From Taenia hydatigena (lineage: Eukaryota > Platyhelminthes > Cestoda > Cyclophyllidea > Taeniidae), in NCBI GenBank assembly GCA_036345935.2, contig JADWOT020000002.1, forward strand, positions 22,074,355 to 22,138,354: 64,000 nucleotides of DNA. The letters run 5' to 3'. The notes under the pieces are model-generated. The model was not told where the DNA came from. It did not search any database and saw nothing but the letters and a program-made list of their open reading frames with translations. Below are positions 24,960 through 36,260 of the stretch, piece by piece; position 1 is the stretch's first letter; the number at the start of each line of letters is the position of its first letter. Position numbers and translations under genes: made by a program.

Positions 24960-25300
24960 CACATTTTTCGTTGAGTGAAAACTTTTTAATTATCGAGATA
25001 CAGCCTATTTTGGAGCAGGAATGGATAATCTTGCCATCAGCATTGACACATTTGTGCTACTGTTGAGAAGTCTCATCAAATCAATCTATTTCTGTAAAGT
25101 ATACAAATTCCCTTATTTGACGTCGCATGAACCACCAGCGTCTTAATCCGAGTTGATTTGGCATTTTGGTCGTGTAAATGCGAAGACACCCCGACCAATA
25201 AGAATGCATTTATCGTGTCCCTCTGTGTTGACTGTCAACTTTCGTGGTAGCGGCAGCAAGAAGTATAAAATGATATCTGCCAAAAATGCATACAATGATT
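24960..25300 (+). repeat. Direct repeat left of block B
   Basis: Similar to 31370-31660. Shared plus-frame peptides are LAISIDTFVLLLR here and LAIIIDTFAVLLR there, then VNAKTPRPI against VNAKASQPI, suggesting old coding sequence. On the minus strand here TEGHDKCILIGRGVFAF resembles the cysteine module of family A/B/C; the strand question is unresolved. Confidence 0.5.
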
Positions 25301-25559
25301 GACATGTATTAAAGCACGAGTCAGAGGAAGTCATGTCAAAAATTATCGGACATGGAAACAATGCAGTGGGGTATATAAAATTCGTTCGAGTGTCATTTGA
25401 GTTTGAACAAGTTAAAGCTCATCCTCCCATGCATTTTTGAAGTGGGTGCACAGATGAACGGATGGACAAATGAAAGTTATGGGGACAATATATCAGATCA
25501 GGATAGGATTCTGTAAGGATAAGAGGCTCTAATATTATTAATTAGCACAGTCCGGCGAC

Positions 25560-28500
25560 TCGCTGTATCTCCCTCCCAAGGAACAATGTAGTCAAGGCGC
25601 CTGCCCTAACAGTAGCTTAAGAAAGACCCGACCGACAAAAGGCATAACTATATGAAATGAGTGGATAATGTTTGCGTTTTTAGTCGGAAACTTTTAAAAT
25701 TCTCCCCACGTATCATCGGTAACCTAAGTTAAGTCTATCAATATCAATACAATTGCTTCGAGCGTGTAGAGGTTCCTAGAAAATATATTTGGAACCTGTA
25801 CATTTTTGCTACGAATTGGTCAAAGCCTTAATTTTGGAATTGGAATAAACAAATTTTGCTCTGAGTAGCAGCAAATCAAACCATCTGTCATGGATTCTAT
25901 GCAATATGACTTCCATTAATTGCAGTGGTTAGGTCAGCTAGATAATACAAAAATTGCATTTAATGAATATTCTTTTGCATGGTAAATCATAATCAAAGAG
26001 TGCGGTGTTCTATGAGTTGTCGAATCGACCGACGATACTGCACTTCTCGCACCTGATCTTCGGGTATCTCTTGCAGCTGGGGAACGTGGTCATTATCCTT
26101 AAGTGCAGCATGTCGCGTGCAGCGCATCACTAACAAGTTTTTTTTTGAAATTAGGTGCTCGGAGGTGCTGCAGTTAGAAATCACCCGATTCTTATTATAC
26201 TTTTTTGTTTTATAGGGTCATACTCCCAAACATAGCCTAGTTGCCGATCTTGTTGCAGGTCTCTCGGCCTGGTGATGATCGAGCAGATAGACTGAGTAGA
26301 AATGTGCAACAAACCACAATATTTCTAAAATACTGCCATGTCTAAAGGCCCTGCAGTCTAACCAGTAGACATCTGCACGTATGCTTACTTCCAAGGTGAA
26401 TAATTTTCCGGCCCCTGCGTGCCGTCAGGGGAATTTATTACATATAGCGAAACGGCTGGAAACAGCACCCATTTACCCTCAGGGGAAAACGCTTAGCCAG
26501 GCATGGATGCATCCTTTGAAACAAACTTTTTTGGGGGACTCGGTACTTGCCTCTGATTTTATATTGCAAAAATAAGTCGGGTGCAGTTCTATTTATTTAT
26601 GAGGATATTTGAGTAACACTCTTTCACAAGCATCCACATGACATTCACTATCTAAGTTCGGGGAAGAAATTCTATCCTGCACTAAAAACAGCTAGTTAAC
26701 TTGGAAAATCGGGTCGCGTTTGAATCAGTACATTTGCTTCATTCGACCTTTCAAATATTTACTTCCACAATAACGCCATTGTCGGGAGTAACACAATGAT
26801 ACCTAAAACGGATGAATCGCTTAACGGTAAGAATTCACAAAAATGGGAGAAATGGCTTCTGATTGAATTCTGTTTCCAGAGCTCATACATGCGTCCTCTC
26901 AAACATGCTCACTGCAAAGAATGCTGGCAAAGCGAGTTAACTTTACAAAGCATAAATTACTTGTAAAAGCACTCATTTTATAAAAGGTTTTTGGTCCAAA
27001 TACGATTTTACACCCTGAAATTTCTTATTACTGAACGTGGGTTAAGTTATATGTGCCTACGGAATGCAACAAAGAATCTTACTGGTGAGTGCGAAAGTTG
27101 CTGATGATCCTGCAAGATTGAAGCGAAAAAGAATAAAGCCGGCTGTCTGTCTATAAAACGAATGAGCCGTTGTGGCATGGTTGCTCAAAGCATATTAGTT
27201 GATCAACTACGATGAGGAAATTTTGCTGAATGAATTCAAGAACAGTACGTTTTAGCAAATTGAATGGAATCGTTTGAACTAAGCAGTATTAACAACTTAG
27301 AAAACTAGTCGGCTATGTCCTAGGTGTTCGTCTCATTCAAATTGCACTAAGTCGATAAACCAAACTGCAAAAGCAAGCCATTTTTATCAAAATTACCGTT
27401 GCATTCTGCCACTTCTGGCGAAATACCTAAAGACAATAGAGTCCATGAAGCTTCTTGATGGATCACTCATGGTAGTTTTCAGAAGGCAAATTAAGTCAAA
27501 GTGTTAAGCAATAACATGTAGGTAACCTCCAAAGATTAATTTATCTTACTCACCACTTTGCGTATGGTCGATAGATACGACCACAACCGTAATGTTGCCA
27601 AAGAAAGCAAAAATTTCATGGGATACATTGCTTTTCTTTGGAAAAACTCCATGAAATATCCGCAAATCCGACTTCTCATCCTTTACCAAGTCGACTAAAA
27701 CAGATGCACAGCAGGTAAGCGTCAAGTGGAAGCTGAGTATTTAGCAAGAGGAAGGCGTTTTGAATAAATTCTTAGGCCAAGCTGCAACAAAGCTTGATTT
27801 GGCTAGTCTTTGAGCATTACCTTAGTGGCAGTGGCGACTAAAATACCTAATGCCACCTAAGGGAAGCTTGATGCATGAAAGCAATTAAATCAGCCGTGTG
27901 TTGGCTAAGTTAAAGCCGAAATGCACAAAATTGTTTTTGCACTTCCAACTACGTTTAACTCACCGCAAAAGTTTCCACTTTTGTTCCTGAGCTCGGTTCC
28001 ATGCCAAGTGCATTTAGGTTCTCCGTTGACGTCGAATTCAACCTAGTTCAAACATGTACACATACATAATGCACTGATGGGCGGGTGTTACGGCATGCTG
28101 ACCACTTTTATTAACTGCTACACTGGATGGGCTATAAAGCGACGAATGCAGTGTTCACGCGGATTGTCAGATTTTAATCTACGGAATTGAGAAATAAGCT
28201 GTGCTCACCATGGACTTGCTATTTGCTCCCTGGACGGCAAAGTCAACCTCAAATGACTCCAAGTCCTTGACGAACCGTGAGAGAGGAAACGACGTCTTCA
28301 CGTCAACCTCGTCTGTTATGAAGGAATGTGGCGCAATCAACTAGTGCATGCCTGACATTAGCAACTTCGTAGCGCATTAATGAATAAGTTAGCAAAAATG
28401 CCGAAAGCTGGGACATAATAGATAGATAAGTAAAAGAACATTGTACACCCTAAAAGTAAGTAAAGAAGGCATCCACTGTTAAAACGAGGTGATGAGTAGA

Positions 28501-29870
28501 TGGTTTAACCACAGACTTGAAACCCTAAAGAACCCTAAACCATGGAAATATAGTAGTTTCGAGCTGCGTCTCATTCATTTATATTCCAAATTTTTCATCT
28601 TCAATGTTCAGCGTTAATGATATGGCACGATTAAAATATTACCTGGATCGGGCTGAGAAAAAATGCACCGTGGCACAAAGAACGTTGTGGAAGTAATTAC
28701 TGTTGAGTCATCGCTGTCCTCAAAGGTTATCAAACTGTCCTGTGCATTCACATCAGCCACAGTGATGACAGCGTTTCCTGCAAAGAAGATATCTTGTGCA
28801 ATTCGGAGTCCTCCTTTTAGCTGCTGCTCTTTTGGGAACTATGTGGGGTACATATCGCTACATGCACTAGCCTTGGATGATAGCAATTCAGCCAGATTAA
28901 ATTTTGGGTCCAAAGTAAATTACATATCCTAACAACGTATTGTGAGGTACAGTGGGCGGTTAAAGCAACTTGTCTAGGGCATGACAGCCTCATTTGCACC
29001 AGCTTGGGTGCATAAATAAAAAAGGTTGGTTGTATACAGTTCGGTACTTAACACTAAGCCTGCGGCCAAAGATGCTGGCCATATGTGAATACTTTAGGAT
29101 ACTCATAGATTTAAGTGCACGTCGATGAGGGAAATCCTGCATACCTGCACCCTCGCCACAAGGACTGCCCCAAAACTGTGTTCCGTTAAGAAAGCACTTG
29201 CCATCTTTAGTCAACAAAGCGCTGACTGTTGAGCCTTGCTTGATAACCACACCCTAAATAAAAAAATCCACATGCACAGTCTTGCTTATTCACCTGTGTT
29301 AAGGAATATGTCACACCATAAGCCTTTATTATTTGAAATTGTGAATCGTTCGATATTTTTACGGTGAATAAGAAGGCGTGTAAATGTCCTGTTTCAAAGA
29401 TGCCTGTAAAGCCAATATATCTATAGGTCATCGCACCAATAACTTACGAAGTTACCATCATACCGATAATTCATAGAGTCCGATGGTCCTGATACCTTTG
29501 AAACGATTCGCGATCCCCACAACTTGGGGTTGGTTGCGCCTTTTGAACATTAAATCAGTTTAAAATCCTACCGTGATAGGGAACCAAGCATGGTTGCATC
29601 TTTATTTTGGATCTAATTCCTAAATATGTTGGTAGCATGCCTCAGCACTCCTTTTTAAATAGGATTCTTAATGTACCATTTTGCTGAAATTTAAAATGCG
29701 CAAGCTAATACGGCGTGTTTTTATGCTGCATAAATCTTCTTGTCGCGCAAGTGGGAAATAAGTAACATGAAAGTGAAGTATTGAGCACGTACCTGAGCAG
29801 TAGGCAATAAAAATCAGAACTGTAATAATTCTCATCATCGCGCCAGTTAATAGCTACCCAAGTAGGTTAC
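25560..29870. repeat. Segmental duplicate, right copy (contains copy B)
   Basis: Direct-orientation partner of 1690-6010. The 25560-27330 part, downstream of the gene on the minus strand, contains no open frame of note but is still recognisably similar to 1690-3400. The unit that duplicated was therefore DNA including a long 3' flank, not a processed transcript; introns are shared. Confidence 0.75.
27333..29838 (-). CDS. Copy B: ten-exon secreted protein gene, intact by hand splicing
   Basis: Unrecognised secreted protein. Exons on the minus strand: 29793-29838, 29456-29539, 29294-29403, 29145-29253, 28643-28777, 28209-28312, 27964-28042, 27554-27694, 27397-27465, 27333-27346. Every intron is GT...AG (40-367 nt), phases match throughout, and the sum is 891 nt, giving 296 residues plus TGA. 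Exon 1 is a classic signal peptide (MMR, then a hydrophobic run ending AYCSG). The mature part has six cysteines and at least five N-glycosylation sequons. Exon 4 carries DGKC...TQFWGSPC. Exon 5 carries ITVADVNAQDS and FFVPRC. Exon 6 carries VDVKTSFPLSRFVKD and VDFAVQG. Exon 7 carries PKCTWHGTEL...FC. Exon 8 carries DLRIFHGVFPK and VVVVSIDHTQS. The start is the first of two adjacent ATGs. Exons 9 and 10 are the least certain, because the exon 9 acceptor lacks a pyrimidine tract and copy C favours another frame there. I do not recognise the family; a trichocephalid secreted antigen family is only a lead. Confidence 0.75.
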
Positions 29871-30140
29871 GTGTGTTTATATTGTCTTTATTTTGGTTGT
29901 GAAAGGTTGATTGGTTAGCTTGTCGATATTGCACTCCAACCTGAGAGTAGAAGAGCTCTCAGTGTAAAAGGACCAACTGCTGTTGGACTCATCGTTGCGT
30001 GGGCTTGAGCTGATTGCTTAAGGCAAAGGTTCTTTGAAGAGCCCAACTGTTTCAATGTCATCATCCTTGTGGAAAATGCGTACATTTTCTAAGGACCATG
30101 ATCCAGAGTTAGTGTAATTCTCGCATGCTTGATAGACTGA

Positions 30141-30537
30141 AGGGTCCCCAAAGAGGTGGTATGCTTTATTTTGCAAAAGAATCGCTACTGCACTACGTCA
30201 GCTTGGTTTGGCCGATAGCGTTGCCGTACAGATGGTTGTGAAAATAATTAATGCCACTCCTCGGTCTCATTCACTAATCACTACCTTGCGTTGCCTGCGC
30301 ATACACTGCGTGGTGTACGATTCCGAAAAAAAACGGTGGTCTGTGCAAACTAATGCGTTTTACGCAAAACAATGCTTTTTAATTGTAGTTTTGCAGCCTT
30401 TAATCGGAAAAAAATCTAGTTCCAAAGACTATTTTATTAAACTCAGGGTGAAAGAAAAGTGGCAACTTAAAGGGACGGAAGGCAGAATGAAGTTTAGCTT
30501 AAGGGATGAGAACGGCGTGATAGTCAACACGATATGA
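30141..30537 (+). CDS. Open frame of ~132 codons, unrecognised
   Basis: After a TGATAG, which could be an intron end, the frame reads EGSPKRWYALFCKRIATAL, then RQLGLADSVAVQMVVKI and a lysine-rich second half (KLRVKEKWQLKG, KFSLRDENGVIV), ending at TGA 30537. The amphipathic, charged composition looks like true protein. It starts about 300 bp from the copy B leader and runs away from it. The nearest ATG is internal, so this would be a terminal exon or a pseudogene piece. Length alone is not significant in this window. Confidence 0.35.
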
Positions 30538-31369
30538 CTAGGATATTTTTGTGCAGCTGTAGCACCTTGGCTGTAAGCATCGCGAAGATGATTGGTTGCT
30601 TTGGTAAGGTCGCAGCTGCATCTGAGAAGCATAGAAGCTCCAGTATTACTCACAACCACCCGCCAATTGTGCACAATGAACGCAAAGGTTTATGCGTAGA
30701 TACTACAGTTAACTTACGCAAAACCATCTAGCTCCCAATGTCTTGTTGGCGTCCCTGATGAACTGTGACAAAACTAATCATACGGCTTTACTCAGAGAAT
30801 TAGAGAAGTGTTGACAAAACCTTGCCATTGTGGCAGTCTACGGTACGTTACACTTACTGAGACGGGTAAGGCGAATGCGGGTTAGTTCATTTTCCCGAAA
30901 GTTCTGGGGAAATGTCCTTGTGTGATGTTTGAAAAACATAGCCAAGGACTCATTTATCGACTGTATCTCTACTCAGCAGTTAAAATTTCTGAGAGTAGAA
31001 TCACAAAGTGTAAGCTGTGTGCGTTCCTTTGTAATGCAATAAATTCCTCTGACAGATAGTGATGAGTGAACTTCGGGAATAAAATTGGCAGCGCCAAAAT
31101 CCATTATGGCTCCGCTCATCTTTTAATTGCTTTGCACTCTAATTGATGAACATCCACTTAAGCATGCTGCTTTTACATGGTATTTTGTGCACGAATTTCC
31201 ACTCTAACAATGCAGCCTTTACAACAAATCTTTAGACGTTGTTTATGGCATATTTTGACATGCAACAGATGTTATCGCATTTGACACCTAGATGCCAGCT
31301 TCGGAAGCAAATAGATAAAAGTCACCACCGAATGCAAGCAGTTTAATTTGCTACCATTCAGGGAGAAAC
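30538..31369. other. No gene seen
   Basis: Only short overlapping frames. Confidence 0.35.
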
Positions 31370-31660
31370 GTTAGTAAAAAATATTGAGCTGTTGTCTATT
31401 TCGAGGCAGAACCGGATACCCTTGCCATCATTATTGATACCTTTGCGGTACTGTTGAGGCGTGTTAGAAAATCAGATTATTTTTGAAAAGCACACAATTC
31501 TTGCTAATTTGGTGCCGCGTGAAGCGTCAGCTCCCTAATCCGAGCTACTTTGGCACCATGGTCCTGTAAACGCGAAGGCATCTCAACCGATATAAAGTGC
31601 AATTGCCATATTCCTCTACGCTGACAGCCGGAAATCATGGCAGTACATACACAGATGTCA
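31370..31660 (+). repeat. Direct repeat right of block B
   Basis: Partner of 24960-25300, with several small indels and in-frame stops. Block B lies between the pair. Confidence 0.5.
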
Positions 31661-32249
31661 AGCATAAAGCTGTAAATCTTTTATTCTATTGCAGCTAATC
31701 ATACTCCGCGAACCCAAGTGTTTCCTGGGCATCTCAAATAACATGTTAGTAAGTTAGTGGTAGACCACTCTGACTTTTAACTTGTGGCATTCAAGTATAT
31801 TTTTTTCAGTTGGGCGCACTCAATGTAAGTGGAGTGTGATTTACCCCACGCATAATACACTTTTCATTGTGACAGCACATGCAATCAGTCTGGAGATGTT
31901 AGCACAACTAGCCATATTTGGAATGCGAGGCCACTTGTTAAAAAATCAAGTAAATTTAGCGATGTGCGACTTTGGAAGAGGGGCAACTGTGGGTGGTCCT
32001 TGTCATCGTGACTTGGTTTTGATTGATGCCTTCAATAAATCACGTTGATCGCTTAAGTGACTGCAACTTTTCTATCATTACTAAATCTTGTGTTCAACTG
32101 GTCCTTTAGTCTCTATCGCCAACGCTTGCAAGGTCAAAACTTAACCCAAGATTTCACAAATCATCACATATATAGTCACCGTAGTATTGGCATCGCTCTG
32201 GGAACATTACATTTGCATCTTCATCATATCAATGCAATTTTGCTAGGTT

Positions 32250-32830
32250 AAGTAGAGACAAGGATTGGTAGTGAGGAATGTGATCTCACCAGCGTTTGGA
32301 CATTGGTTTCATGAAAAAGTACTCAGTGGAGCGAGCACACACGTGAAATTGTAAAAGGAGCGAACGACTGCTGGAATGGCGGCAAACGTGCATACAACCA
32401 GAATCCGACATTCGAGTGCAGGCACGCGTCGGCCGACTGGACAGCTGAGTCACGGAATCTTGAGTGGAGCCCATTCTCACGTGGTTGATTGGCAAGACTT
32501 CACCAGTGCTGCAGTTGATGACACACTTCACATCTGTCCATTCCCCCAATTACTGACCATTCAGGAGTGATCTGACTAGAGCGTAGTGTTCCATGCTTAA
32601 AATGATCGATACTGGAACCCTTTAGGTTACTCGATAATGCTAATTGCATAATCCAGTCCTAAAGCTGCAGACATAGCCAGCACTTTCCTGGCTGGAAACT
32701 TTTGTAGCAATGTCGTAGTGGCTGGGTTCTCGATGTCTGAATGCTGTGATAATTCCCATAGATTGCGTGGAATAATTCAAAATCTAACGCATCACTTGAA
32801 CCAGGGCAGCTCGATCTAACACCGTATCAA
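32250..32830 (-). repeat. Inverted dispersed repeat, copy 2
   Basis: Partner of 23510-24080. The core at 32375-32475 is also found in the same orientation at 9130-9230. The 32286-32549 minus frame is the translation of this repeat. Confidence 0.65.
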
Positions 32831-34479
32831 ATCAGCCCTCGAATTTTTTTGCTGATGATTGTATTTTTATCGCATAGACTGATGCTTATTAGGCACTTCT
32901 CCCCTTTCCAAAATTTTATTTATTTACAGACTCAGTCTGCACCTTTTACCATTATTTTCATAAAGTTCCTTGGTGCAAAAACGTCGTAAATACAAAACGA
33001 GCATAGGATTGGGAATTCTGATAAGATCGGCTGTGCGCGAGAGGATAACTGTCAGATGTTTAATAAAATACTGCCTATTTGACACAGTCAGTAGTGAGCG
33101 ATTTGCAACTTAGCAGGGAGTGAATGGTAATTGCATCTCAATTTTCCTGCAACTGAAAGTTGGTTTGGATTGCATTCGAAGCGAAAGAGCTTGGAGCAAA
33201 GTGATGCAATGGACGACCAAACACTATTAATAAAATCTTTGTCACTAGAATTGCACCCGATTTTTAACAAGTGTGGGTTGTAGGATATTACAATCGCTAA
33301 GTCGGTCAAGCACACTTTACAAAGTATTTGAATGAAAACGGCCATCCAAAATTTTGATTGTTTTACTACCCTGCATAAACTGCTGATTGCTCTGGCTAAT
33401 CACTCATACAGGAGATAGCATCTTTGGTTTTGGGCCCCTTCAGACGAATACTACACAATGAGCAATCCCACTGTCCTTAACGTACGCAAAATGCGAGTCG
33501 CCCAACACTATTTAAGGTATTTCTTCTTACTTGTGGTAAGACGTTTGGAAAGTTTGTGCAACCGGGTGATGCAAGCCATGAGCATACGTACTCTGAGCGC
33601 ATCATTTTTTGCCATCAGCCCTTCTGACAAAGGTTAATGTCAAACAATCGGCTCAGTGTTGTCAGAACTGACACACATTTATGGTCAGTCACAATTTAGC
33701 TTGTCGCAAATGATCCAACTTTAAATTACGGGTCGTAGGGTGCTCCCAATTACTGCTTTGCATGTACACGTCATCAGATCATGGTATGCAAATTTTGTGG
33801 GGTACTTCGACTCACAAACCGTCTCACAGAGCCAATTCATGCAATGACCAGGAGGGGTGAGAGTTAAAATAAAGTACCTTTGAGGGATAAGTGTGTGTCC
33901 GAACTTCGACTGTGCCACACATTAGGAAAGAACTTCGGGACTAACCAAGTATTTGACAAGGTTGAGGGGTTAAGTGCTGTTTGGCCTTCCAATTGTTGCG
34001 CCTACTTTTAAACGATAAGTATTTTGTGAATTGACAGGGATATATATCTAAAAGTGCATTACATTTTTAATCGTTTAGGGCATGATCTCGAGTGCCTGTC
34101 AACCATCCTGTAAGCTCCGCTTCCCTTGACTAATGTGCTAAATGCAGTTTGCATTCAATTAATGATGATAATTCCCACCTACGAATCCAGAATCCGAATG
34201 CAAGTTACAAAGTGCACAATGCGAAACTTTCAGCAGTCTCTGTGAATTCTTTACAATTGCAAAGTGCTCGATGCACTTTTGCTTTGTTAGTGCTGGCTCA
34301 CCATCCTGACATAGTTTTAACAGGTAGGTGTCTCACTTAACTCGAAACCAAAATTTTACCCACTCTCATCAGAGCTCACATATAATGAAGTTCTCCTGAT
34401 ATTCACAACAGAAAAAATTATACCGCCTTCATTTGCATCCTTAAGTACTATTTTGCTATTTTTCTATTTCATTTTGCCC
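32831..34479. other. No gene seen
   Basis: Short frames only (33088-33345 minus, 33721-33918 minus), no splice support. Confidence 0.35.
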
Positions 34480-35720
34480 ACCGTCTCATATTCGCGACAC
34501 ATTTTTATTCTAAATCCATTATTCGTGCAACAATCGTTCCTTCCTTTCGCATTTCTTCCCCCTTTCTGTCTTCTCTTTCAATGCTCTTCTTAACTGACCA
34601 ACGCTAATTTTTTTCCCTTCGTTGATTCGATCAGTCATTTTTGGTAAACTTGTTTTCCCTTTCGTTTTTTTTTGTATTTGCTTCAGCGTGCTTCTCTTTA
34701 AACAAATGAAGCAATCTTCCTTTAAGCAGTTATTGTTCCTTTGTTATGGTGTGTTACTCCACAATCATCGCTTTTTATCTTACCGTCATACATATGTGAC
34801 ACTCATATATTACCAATTTACCATCCTCCCTTTGAAATTCTACTACTGTCACTGTATATTTAAATCTCATGCATACATGTATCATCGCCTCTTCCTCTCC
34901 ATTTTCATCCAACATTCCTCCATTCTCCTCCTTCTCTTTTGACCCTGCCTCCAATGACAAAGCCACACGCTCAACATTTCTTTATTAAGTTTTTCCTCTT
35001 GCTTTTTCCGTTTATTCAATCATCGCAGACATCTTGTCTTCTTTTTTTCTCCTGCTTTATTTTCACACACCAGCTATTCAGGTCGCCTCTTACGCGGTGA
35101 AAACGAAATCCGCACCGGCAGCCGAGTATGCCCTACTCGCCCATTTCCTTTGCCCATTTAAGCTCTACCACCTACATCCCTATTAGCCATTTTTGTCAGT
35201 CATCTTCTACTTTTCACTTTTTTATTTATTCTTAGCACAACTTTTCCTATGCACACCTCCTGAGCAGCAGTGAACTTGCCTGCATCTCCTCCATTTCCTT
35301 CCCTCCCGCTTATCCACATGTACCTATTAGGTGTACCTTTTAATCATCCCACCTACCCTTCCTCCTTTCCATCAACACCACCACCTATGGCCCATTAGTA
35401 GATGACCTTCCCTCCCTCCATCTTACCTCCATTGTTCGTGCAGCATTCTTTCCTTCTCTCCTTCCTCGTTTCTTTAACTAGTCCATTCCTTGGCGCTTAC
35501 TCTTTTTTCTTCCTCTCATTCCTTTTTATTTCTTTTCAGAACACCTGTCCACTTTTATACATTCACTTCACCTCCACGGCTTTTGTTCATTCTTTCACCT
35601 CTTTCTTCCCTTCTTCCCATTATTGATTCACTCATTCATCCACATCTCTCCCGCTCCCTCTCTTTGATATATCTTTGCCACCACCACCATATTAGATTCA
35701 CAACGCATAAAAGCAAAAAA
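34480..35720. repeat. Pyrimidine-rich tract
   Basis: The plus strand is dominated by C and T over about 1.2 kb. Related segments recur (CCATTATTCGTGCA near 34517, CCATTGTTCGTGCA near 35430), suggesting a very old tandem array. Open frames inside (34622-34942, 35402-35747) are low-complexity Phe/Leu/Ser/Pro translations. Confidence 0.65.
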
Positions 35721-35749
35721 AGCAAAAATGGAAAGGCCGGTGTGTAACT

Positions 35750-36260
35750 GTCTAATGTATTGCAAAACGAATGCCTACAAACATAGCTATTAATGGGAAA
35801 AGTACCTTAACAAGCAAGAATTTTAGACCGCTACAAGGTGCAGTCTGCTCAGTGATGCGAAAACTCCCCAGTAACCACTCCTTCCCCTTATTCTGCGACC
35901 ACATCACCCAGGCACCAACAAATGTCATCAAAGCCGAACCGACGATTCAGTGGCTACTGAGATTTTACACAACACCTTTCGCAAAGATTGGGTCAACACA
36001 AAAAATAACCACGGTACCCAAATCGATGAGTAGTGAAATCGTCAATTTTCTTACGCTTTCCATATACATGCACTCCACCAGCATTGATATCATTAAGATA
36101 AAAATAGCACATCTTTTACCACACATGCAACGTGAAGGGACCTATGGACAAATAATAAAACCATGTTTCTACCCAATAAACGTACACCAACTCCATCGCA
36201 GCACGCTGAAGACAGCAACAACTCATTAAATTCAATCAAATCCTGCATGAAATATGCATG
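35750..36260 (+). repeat. Inverted dispersed repeat, plus copy
   Basis: Partner of 16250-16800. It follows directly on a pyrimidine-rich tract. The 152-codon frame here could be a coding relic or a frame that stayed open by chance in both copies. Confidence 0.65.

Noticed and set aside
28663..28932. Plus-strand frame of 89 codons
   Set aside because: It is antisense to exon 5 of copy B and its intron.
28817..29110. An extra exon between exons 4 and 5 of copy B
   Set aside because: Reading that region requires stops and lost donors; a strong CTTCTTTGCAG acceptor joins exon 4 directly to exon 5 in phase.
34622..35747. Open frames in the pyrimidine tract as membrane proteins
   Set aside because: Phe/Leu/Ser/Pro bias follows directly from C/T-rich sequence and overlapping frames look alike.
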